Positions 55,164 through 64,000 of a DNA stretch of 64,000 nucleotides are shown piece after piece. Within the stretch, counting starts at the first letter, position 1. Every line of letters starts with the position of its first letter. The stretch is from Phlyctochytrium arcticum. Its lineage: Eukaryota; Chytridiomycota; Chytridiomycetes; Chytridiales; Chytridiaceae. Where the stretch lies: positions 62,001-126,000 of the forward strand of contig JAHLKI010000027.1 in the NCBI GenBank assembly GCA_025602905.1. Reading direction: 5' to 3'. Below the pieces are notes generated by a model, which made no database searches, was not told where the DNA came from, and saw nothing but the letters and a program-made list of their open reading frames with translations. A program made the position numbers and the translations under genes.

Positions 55164-58100
55164 CTAGCGGCGCGACCGACCATACGACTTCCATACGCCA
55201 ACGCCTCGGGCCATGTCCCTGGTCATAATAGCAACGTCTGGCATCCACAATTCAATGCAGGTATCAGCTGGTGAGCTTGATGATGAGGGTGGTGATGAGT
55301 CGGTGCCGAGTGAGGAAGACTTTCGCGCACCCCGCCGAGCCTGCTCGGTAGCTTTGATTTGGACCAATACATCCCGCAAGCCTGGCACACATAATGGGAA
55401 GAACCATGGGTTTTCTTTTCGCGCTGCAGTCACTTCGGCCGGGGTCATGGGCCGCTCTCCTTCACCTTTCCGCCAGCCTTCGTTTGATACAGTATAGGCG
55501 AGAGACACCACCACTTTGATCATATAGTCCATCAAATCGGGGTCGGGTTCTTTCGATACCCCTGGAATGCGGTACGCGTGAGACCGGGCTAGATTGACCA
55601 ATTCGGCAGTGATTTCCTCTTTGATAGTCTCTTCCAGAACGGAGAATGGGACTTTGGTCTTGATTTTGGGTTGGGATGAATTGCCCGTGGCAGCCCCGAG
55701 ACTGGAGGATGATCGGGAGAGGCCTGTGCTGTTGGACGAGGTTCCGTAGGCATGACCCATGCGTTTCCGGAATCGCTGACAAATGTCTTTACAAGCAACT
55801 TGGAGTTGGTGGAGAGCCAGACCGGTGGGAACAGTGCTTAAAGCAAGCGAATCGGAATCGTTGGGAAGCTTGCCAGCATGACTTTCGATGAGACTAGATT
55901 GAGCCTGCACGCGCACCCACGGGGCGGCAAGATCAGCATCCCACTGTCCAAGTCTCTCTGCTGCCATCAAATCGTTGCCATCAACTAAAACATTTCCGGT
56001 CGCTATCAGCTCTAACTCGGCCGCATACCGGGACAGTAAATGTTTGTGGAGGAATCCAATCGCTGTCGTCGAAACATTGGTCTTGCGGTTTTCCTCTGGG
56101 GGAGGTACATAACCGGCACCAAGGGCTTTTGACGCACTTGCATTAACCGCTTGATCCGACCAGCCCATCACCAAGCCTCCCGCAGCGTCATCACCATCGC
56201 CTGCCACTGCCCAGTCAGGATCCGGAACATCCCACTTGGGTCTTTTGATGAGTTTTTTCCCTCCTTTCCGAGCATCCAGCAGCTCGGCACAGAGGGCTGC
56301 ACAAAGTAGGGAATCTGGATGCCCTAATCCTCGATAATCGGCCAGTTTGGTGTGCATTTTGGAATAAATGCCGACGTCATATTCGGTTTCGACAGAGGAG
56401 CCCAGGAAACGCTCAAACAGTGCGGTCGCCATTGAGTTATTTGGTGTACTTTCGAGAACCTCTCCCACCGTTCTTTTGTCGGTTGAGAAATAATGAGATG
56501 TGTCTGGAGTAGGGACATCCGGTGCATTATTGAAAGGTGTGACAATCGCGGGGTCCCAGATAACAATCGTGTCATCACCATCATAATCTCCACCGCCGAG
56601 CCTGCTCGCCAGTGATACATCGCCTTGGACTGACATGATAACTACATCCTCGTATATACGCAACATCGGGATATCGACAAATTCCACTTTCTGCATATCT
56701 GATGGAACATATGCGGGATTACGACCGACGATCCCAGGGCCTTCGAGAACGCCGATGCGCTCACCGTGCTCGTTGTGTTGCGAGAGTTGTAGAAAGACTT
56801 GGTGAGGAAGCAGGAGGTTCAAGGGGTCAGGTACCATAAGCACACGCCGTGATAAAGGAACGTCAATCGAGCATTTCGCCAGGATCCTCTTTGTCAACAT
56901 TCTGTACACACCATCCATGCACCGCGCAAGGTATGGGGTATTGTAGGGTGTGAATCCCGCACGAATAAGCTGAAGCACAGACCGGTCTCAGTGTGTTGCC
57001 CATAAGATAAAAGGTCGAGACCTACTCACCTGAAGACAGATCTCAAATTTATTAACTCGTTCGTCCCGCCGTTGTCGGACTTCTGCGTCATGAACTTTAG
57101 CTCGCGGGACGTCTGCATCGAATCGTAACTTGTAAACGCCACCATAAAGCTCCAAAGATTTCGCGACCATGAGCATGTCCTTGTCATAAAGACTCTCACG
57201 AACTCGGACTAACGTTTGCTCTGCTAATTCCCCAAAAACGGCATGGGGCGCGCCCCCACTTTCGAGTACGTATATGAACTGCTGATTGAGATGACCAGGC
57301 ATGGCTCTAGCAGGCTGTAGAACGTCCATGTGGGTATGATGATCTGGATCCAGTGCCTCGCGTGGTAGCTCATACTTGACCTGCGTGGTCCGCCGCGTCT
57401 TGACATACCTTTCGTCGGAAGACAGGGATACTGGATCAAGCAGCCAGACACCTTTCGCGGCGCCAAGACGGCCCTGTATAGCTGAAGGTAAGGTATCCCA
57501 GTCTAGTACTTGACGCAACTCGCGTAGTGCAGTGCGAGATATCAGCCCGCAGCCATCCGTAAAGTGTTGCTCCTCCCCTGTCTTGGGATGTGGTCTTGAG
57601 ATGTCCTCGATTAAGCGTTGATCTTTGATTTGAGACCCGAGCTTGGACCCGGAAAATGCCAGATCAATACGAGCCACAAATTTGACCCACAGTCGATCAA
57701 GATTCGCCTTGCAATCACGAAGCGGATAATGCCATTCGATAAAGTCTTCAATCCTGTCCATAACCTCTTCCCGTTCCTCTTCTCCCTCGCCGACAATACG
57801 TTTAGTGGCAAAATATTTCCCACTCAGCGCGCTCTTCTCCTGCACAAATTCGTATATATAGTCGGCGATACGCAGGTACCGACAGTCAATTTTCATGGTC
57901 TTGAAGACGTGCGCTTGGACTTTATCAGTAAACTTTACGCTCAAAAAGCGTTCAGCTCCATATTTGCGGGCCGCTCGGTGCCCGCGGTTAGTGGTGATGG
58001 GCTGCAAGCGGATAACAGTCTCTTTGCCGTCGTGATCAACCACGATGGGATATATGAATATTTCATGTGGGTCCACCTTGCCAATCATCGACCGGGGAAT

Positions 58101-59132
58101 GGAAACCGTATATTCCGTAGCTCCTTGTGTTGAATCCCCGGAAGGTGTGCCGCTGATACTGCGGTAATGTCTTATCAGGTGCGAGTATATGTCCACGGGT
58201 GCGACAGCAGAGAGACGTTGCATTAAAGAAACATTAATGTCAAGCCAGGTGAGAGGGCCAGAAGGCTGGATAAATCGCAAAACTTCCCATTGACCGGCAA
58301 ACGGCATTTCCCGCAATAAACGCAATACCGCCAAAGCAGGCTTTTTGGGATCCGTAGTAATCTCCGAGCTGTCGGGTTCATTCTCAATTTCTTCATCGAA
58401 TTCTGTGCTTTGGGTTAGAGGAACACGCGAATCAAACTCCTCCCAGAGGTCGGTGTCATCCATTTCCGGGGAGTCACACTGAAACGGATCCGATACCGAT
58501 GTGACCTCATGGCTCGCAGACTCCTCTACTTCTGCATCCGAAAATAGGTCCTGCATGTTGTAGTCGGGGGTCACAATCTTCTCAGCTGCTTTGGCCTTCT
58601 TGACTGAGAAGCTGCTGATGGTGTCAAAGGTGAACGCAGCCACTTTCGGCGTAGAGTTATCAGCGCTTTGGGTATCTGCAGCAGTTATTGCCGCCGGTGC
58701 GTCTGATAATACTTCCGCTTTACGTTTCGAAGGCCTCAGGGGCTTTGTGTCAAATTGGGATGGTGGAAATCGATTCTTTCGGGATGCCAAAGGCGTTGAA
58801 TACTCTGACTCGGTGGGGTGGGAATCATAACGCTGACGGCTTTGATCGACTTGCCGGGCTTCTTTGTGGGGGATTTCTTTGCGGGGTACCTCAGTCCAGC
58901 GGGCAATTCCTACTGCTGATCCGGTTGAACTTTGAGAGTTGGTAAAGCTTGAAGAGCGAACATTTCGTAGCCTTCTTGGCGTGATGGCGTAGGATAAAAT
59001 GACACCTTCAAAAGACCTTACTGGGCGTTTAGACGAAGTGTTACTTGCGGGACATACAAATGTTTTGGTGGTGCTGGCGATTGCGGGTACTCTCGCCGGG
59101 ACTTCATACCCGGCCGAATCCCCCGTGCTCAT
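55164..59132 (-). CDS. RNA-dependent RNA polymerase (RNA silencing type)
   Basis: Exons 59132-57030 and 56969-55164 (intron 60 bp, phase 0) give 1302 residues. Residues 1-260 are disordered. The cellular RdRP domain follows: FTDGCGLISRTALRELRQVL, KGVWLLDP, LIRAGFTPYNTPYLARCM, GPGIVGRNPAY and the catalytic GGGDYDGDDTIVIWD at about residue 829, whose Asp residues bind the metal ions. This is the QDE-1/RDR family of eukaryotic polymerases that make double-stranded RNA for silencing; it is not viral. The C-terminal part includes MAAERLGQWDADLAAPWVRV. Together with DNMT5 the window encodes two genome-defence enzymes. Confidence 0.93.
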
Positions 59133-59588
59133 GGCTTGCTAATACTGGCTATTGCGGACGGTCGAGACGGGGGGGCATTCTCCTAGTCGCAGTGTGAGTA
59201 TCTATCCAGCGTATAGTGACCAATTGCTCACAGATTTTTGCTTTTGCGAGCTCTCAAAGTGTCTGTCTGCCCCCGTGTCTCCCGAGACGGCTGCGCCTCA
59301 CCAGCTTTGCAACCCAGATCTTGAGCGCATCAGCATCACCTGCAAGATCTGGCCAACAACGAACGCAACTTTCCTCGCATCCTTGGCGAGAGGAGCAGAT
59401 GATGCCCGGCGGAACACATAGGAGTTGAAGAACGTCCCGAGGGAAAGTGGAAACGACTACTGCTGATATATCTGCTTTCGCGCAAATACACGCCTTCGTC
59501 GGTATCGTGCGAAGAGCAAAGAAGTTGCATTTTTGGGCCCTATTATAAACTCACAACGGCTCTGATCGCAATTGCTGTTTGCCTATTC
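59133..59588. other. intergenic, 456 bp
   Basis: Lies between the RNA polymerase start and the TDP1 3' end, both on the minus strand, so it holds the polymerase promoter and TDP1 3' sequence. Short frames here are not supported. Confidence 0.4.
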
Positions 59589-61961
59589 CTAGTCGCGGCA
59601 AATCCAGGGCGTATCCCCGGCTTTATACGGCTGAACCGGCTCTGAAAACACATCAGGTATTGAAACCTCATCATCAAGCCCATTCCCCGTCGATTCTCGC
59701 ACCGGCAGCAAAACTCCCAACTCCCAGTTATTGATTTGAAGCTGCCATGACGCCCCATGTGATTTGAGTCGTTTCAAGGCTCCCCAAGCGGATTGCGTCG
59801 CATTATGACTCCTGTTGTTTTTTATCATGAGAAGTCATGTCATACAAGAGATGGTTTGAAAACGAAAAAGTTTTACCCGATGTACACCCATCCTTGGCAC
59901 TTTTCTTTGCTCGTCAGAACCAGTCCTTTCGGTAAATGCTTGTCGCGCCAGATGAGGATGTACTTGATATGTGACAGTGCCCCTTGTCTAGATGGAGAGC
60001 CGTTGTGGTCATGTAGGAGTGAGCGGTGGAACAAATCTGATTTGTATAATTTCGACTGAAGGCTGATGGTTCCTCCGCCCTAAATTATAGTCAGCTATAC
60101 AGATCCATGGACATGTACAAAAGAAAAGAGTGACATACAGCGGCTCCCAGAACAGAGTTCTCCACCGTTTTCTTGGTCGGGTAAAGCACCCGAATGGGTA
60201 GCGGATTTGATCGGTTGCCGGGTTTGGAGCCCCCAGACTCTCCAGTGGAAGGTAATTCGGGGTCAACCCCGACTAGAGAGTTGTGAAGTTCTTTGGCCCA
60301 GGATAGTTTGAGTAGTCCTAGTGACGAAGTCTATTGGTACGATATCATTAGCAAAAAGGAAGGATCAGCAAGACCGCAAAAGTACCGTATAGGTCACATT
60401 AGGTGCAAAACTTGAATCTTTCGCCAACTGCTCGTCTCGAAGCGGTTTCGTAGCCTGCAAGAGCCGTATGTGCCCCCATTTATATAGATCATCTCCCGAG
60501 AAGCGTCCCGGCCGTGAAGGCACCAGTGTTATCTATGTTTTCACTTAGCTGTCTGTGGATTTGTGACAAGGAAGACAAAATACCTGGGCGGTCGAAAAGT
60601 CAACTTTGCCAACGGCGTTCAAAACTTGTTTGGGGGCTTGCATTTCTGATAGTATGTTGGTCAGGTCATTTTCGAACTGTGATGGAGGGGTCGGCTGCGA
60701 TCCAACCGCATCGATCTTCATTCCAAAATCTTGGCAAAAAACAATCTGGAAAAGCAAGCGAAGCAACGATTCTATCAATTCGGGAACCACCTTTTGTATT
60801 ATGACGCTGCCACTTACGTTCTCCAATAACTCCCAATCATATTCAACCAAATTAGCTGATGTAACTACGATGCGCACAAACTCTCCGAAAAAGAGAATCA
60901 TGAGCTTGATGTGCATGACTGAGTATCCGGTTCCTTCCGGTGGGAAAACAAAAACACGTGTAGGGCCCACTTGCAGTTGCGATGTCTTCACACGGATAGA
61001 GATTAATATGTAGTTGTCCACTCGTTTGAATTTGTACTCACGTCTTTCGGTACGTCCTGAAATCGAGTTCGAGCGACACACAAGTTGATGTGCATGGGAA
61101 TTTTGGAATTCAGCCAGCCATCGTCAATCTGAAAGGCCGATACAAACGCTTTCGTCAGATGATCCTGTTCATTGCCCGTTAGTCCATCATGCTCGGTCTG
61201 TAGGAGAGTTGTTGGTACCACGTACCGCACCTTTTGAACCAAATCTTCGAAACGAGTGAACCCCGCGCGAGAGAATCCCTTCACATAGGTTAAGCTATGA
61301 GGGACTGTTAGCCAAGAGCAAGCTGGGGTTCAACCAGTAACCATACCTGACGTGTCCCTTGGGGTATGTTTGAAATGGAACATTCCACCGCTTAGTTTTG
61401 CCGAATGTAATGGCGGAGGGGATGACATCTGACGACCTGGTTGTATCAAAATTGACTTGTAAAGGATTGCTTTTCCCATCGTCCGCTTGTCTTTTTATGG
61501 TTTTTCCCACTTGTATGCCATCTTCTTCGTCGCGTGGACGTTTCCGAGCTGTCGTCGCCAGTGGGGACAAGCTTGGTGCAGGGGATTTGGATTTGGATGA
61601 CAAGATGAGTATGTCTCCTATATCATTATTTGGAAGATCTGTGTTTGTTTTCAGCGTCTGTTTCGTTTGCATCTGATAAGGCCAAATCCTGTTATAAACA
61701 AAGAGATCCAGATCAGAGAATTTTTGCAAATCACACCTCTTGAGACTTCTCCGGCGAATCGACCTCTAAGGATAACGCCAGCGCTAGCTTTAGATCTTGA
61801 TCTTCGTCGTCAATCAGGACTCCTTGACACTGAACTTCATGAGATCGTATCGGGGAGTCGCTAGTCAAGTCGATCGCTCTGACGCTTTCACATATTTCGC
61901 AGGTATTGGAGTGAGCATTTGTGTTCCGGTATGTGCAAGCTGTGCAGGACCAGGCAGACAT
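59589..61961 (-). CDS. TDP1: tyrosyl-DNA phosphodiesterase 1 with zinc finger and UIM
   Basis: Nine exons: 61961-61737, 61672-61347, 61294-61042, 60985-60818, 60745-60584, 60532-60386, 60330-60139, 60079-59877, 59811-59589; together 1899 nt, 632 residues. The core has both HxK active-site motifs, MHIKLMILFFGEF followed by TSANLVEYDWELLEN, and LSHIKYILIW followed by GSHNATQSAWGAL, and ends GDTPWICRD. TDP1 removes stalled topoisomerase I and other 3' adducts from DNA. At the N-terminus WSCTACTYRNTNAHSNTCEIC is a RanBP2-type zinc finger and DQDLKLALALSLE a ubiquitin-interacting motif. These suggest recruitment to ubiquitylated proteins at damage sites. The frame through 61230-61198 is open and was kept as coding. 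Confidence 0.92.
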
Positions 61962-62225
61962 GTGAGTATTCCTGCGGATCTGTCGTCAAGAAAATGTCGT
62001 CTGAGGTTGTAAGATTGAGCGCGGAGTTAATTGAGATCGACCGTAGGAGCGTCCGGGGGAGCGTGTTTTTGAAAGCATCAAAAATAATCAAAACCAAGAC
62101 TGAGTACACCATGCACAAGTAACAGAATTTCATGCTGTCTAAACATTCTGACTATCGTCCACTCCGCTCTGCACTATACGAGTACGCTACATAAATACTC
62201 GACTGATAAATATCCTACAATCATC

Positions 62226-63784
62226 CTATAATTTTGATTGCTCGCTACTCTTCTTCCCTTCTGAACTGTCGCCCTTAGAAGTAGATTTGTCCTTGCGGTA
62301 TTCCGCTCGAACTACCCCTTCCTGGGCAACTGAAACTACCAATCGGCCATCCTGGGTATATATCCGGCCAAAATTCAGACCGCGACCAGCTACTGTTCGT
62401 GTGCTCTAGTGAAAGGATGTTAGACCACGAAGAAAGAAACCCATCTGGTGGAAGATTATGAACAGTACCTCCATCTCGTACAATAGCCATTCATCGGCCC
62501 GGAATGGCTCGTGGAACCAGACAGAATGGTCCAGCGAGGCAATCATACCAAGGCGCGGGTTGGAGTAGGCTGAGATGCCATGGGTCAGAATGGATGTTGT
62601 GAGTAGGTAATGCTGCCAAAATTACAAAATGTTAGCAGTTTGTCAAGCGGTTCAAAACGGCCGAAAATGTTACGTCTGAGCAATACGCCGCGACAATCTA
62701 TGTAGACACGTCAGAAAATAAAGACATAATGGTAAACTCTAACGAGACTCACGTTATGAAAGGCAGGGTCGTCCGGTAACTTTCCTTTAGCTTTCATCCA
62801 CAAATATTGTCTTGGGTCCTTTTTTGGTGGACGGATGAGATCTCGAGCGCGTTGCTCGATATGGCAATCCCTTATGTCTATAGGAAGAGGCTATTGTAGG
62901 CAAGTATTGTGTGAGTTGGAGCTTTGTCAAATTAGCTCTCAGCAAACAGACCTCCTGTAACCTCATTTCGAAATGTTCGCGGTATTTGGGGTGTTCCTGG
63001 ATCTTGGGATGTTTGAGCCAGTGTTGCAACTTTTCCTCCGTTCTAATTTTTCAAACGTAAGATTGAGAAGCAAACTAAACTGAGAATGCCAATGTACGCA
63101 CGATTGGAGTTCCTCCGGACCCTTCACCTCCGGCATCGGTTTTTGATGGCTTAACAAGCTCGCCTCGCCCGCTTGAAAGGATGCCATGAGAGTAAATATG
63201 ACTTTACCACGCTGCTGGGCCGTGACTGAGCGTGTTGCGTATGTTCTTCCTGGATACTATGATTAGTCTGAAGGACATCAGGCGTTAGTGATATTGCATA
63301 CCATCCCGAACACGGTCGACGCGATAAACTATGGGTATGGTATTGTCGCCGGGAAGAAGGAAGTAGCAGTGGAGGGACTATCAACCTTCAGTCAGACAAA
63401 CATGTGATGAACCCGGGGCATGGCCAAACCTACATGAACGCGAAAGTGTTTCTCAACTGTACGAGTTGCAGCCGATAGTCCAAGACCCACAACTTGCCCT
63501 CCTATGAAATAAAGAAATTCATCTTGGAGGTCACCCCGCTCGCTCAGGAAGTCAAATTGTACCGAATACTCCGCGTGCTCCAACCGGCAGCCATAGCTCC
63601 TTGCTTCGAAACAAGTTCAAGTCCAGCTCTACGTTATTGATGTCAGCCAATGAAGCAAAAGGAATAAGAGGAACACGGGGTGGGGCGTACCTTCCAGCTC
63701 CAAAGCCTGCTCGATCAATGTTACTAAACGTGTTTTTGCTTCCTCCGAACTATCCGTTTTTGACAAATCGTGGGTCGAAGACAT
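62226..63784 (-). CDS. peroxisomal acyl-CoA thioesterase (ACOT8/TesB type)
   Basis: Ten exons rebuilt by frame, from the ATG at 63784 (MSSTHDLSKTD) to TAG at 62226. The N-terminal hotdog half has GGQVVGLGLSAATRTVEK, VHSLHCYFLLPGDNTIPIVY and RTYATRSVTAQQRGKVIFTL; the C-terminal half has SDHYLLTTSILTHG, MIASLDHSVWFHEPFRADEW, STRTVAGRGLNFGRIYTQDG and SVAQEGVVRAEYR. The Asp, Ser/Thr and Gln of the TesB active site are in these last motifs. The protein ends EQSKL, a PTS1 signal, so it hydrolyses acyl-CoAs inside peroxisomes, as human ACOT8 does. An in-frame ATG at 63814 would add ten residues. The span 63785-64000 is upstream sequence with no gene seen. Confidence 0.93.
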
Positions 63785-64000
63785 GGCGCGGTGAACCACA
63801 CGGAGCAGATCCAAATGTGGGCGTTACAGACGGTTTATTTTTGATGCCTGGTTCCAGAATCCAGTGGGGGAGGTGTACGCTTTATGTCTGGGAAAGTCAG
63901 TTTCAGTGAACTCGCCGCAAGAGTCAAGACTCGCGCGTCGGCAGAATGCACGTGAGATTATGAAAGCGAAAATTGGCGTATTTCCGACGTTAACGTTGAT

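Noticed and set aside
61198..61230. A 33-bp intron in TDP1
   Set aside because: It has GT..AG ends but is in frame, open and shorter than any other intron here; left as coding, though RNA data could change this.

Overview
The window is nuclear DNA of a fungus, probably an early-diverging one. Almost every gene is broken by short introns (about 50-80 bp) with GT..AG ends. The families are fungal or eukaryotic: a two-finger GATA factor of the iron-regulator type, an alpha-arrestin, a DNMT5-type cytosine methyltransferase, an RNA-dependent RNA polymerase, CstF50, TDP1 and a peroxisomal thioesterase with a C-terminal SKL. The species is not identified; the early-diverging placement is inference from the gene set.

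Layout. 1-11.3 kb: an arrestin-domain gene running off the left edge, an F-box-like gene, a transposon-like gene with an in-frame stop, and three paralogous short-chain dehydrogenases plus a fragment of a fourth. 11.4-24.7 kb: an intronless DNMT5 (2096 aa), a GATA factor, an 11-exon CstF50, a coiled-coil protein and a GPI-type surface protein. 25-26.5 kb: a Harbinger-type transposase with one frameshift and a nearby MITE-like repeat. 27-34.7 kb: an arylamine N-acetyltransferase, then a head-to-head pair, a GH77 4-alpha-glucanotransferase and a class I CPD photolyase. Each of that pair carries a large intron filled with the same hairpin-rich element. 34.7-51 kb: a gene-poor stretch with a small TATA-driven gene, decayed paralogues, a 139-bp tandem duplication, a seven-helix membrane protein, purine-skewed tracts and a tRNA-Leu(CAA). 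51-64 kb: a PH-domain protein, an RNA-dependent RNA polymerase, TDP1 with an added zinc finger and ubiquitin-interacting motif, and an ACOT8-like thioesterase.

Together the window holds a DNA-methylation maintenance enzyme, an RNA-silencing polymerase and several transposon remnants, and two DNA-repair enzymes (photolyase, TDP1). Four intergenic intervals look like shared divergent promoters. The most unusual signal is the intronic element built from many short perfect hairpins with conserved stems, variable loops and at least one hairpin nested inside another.
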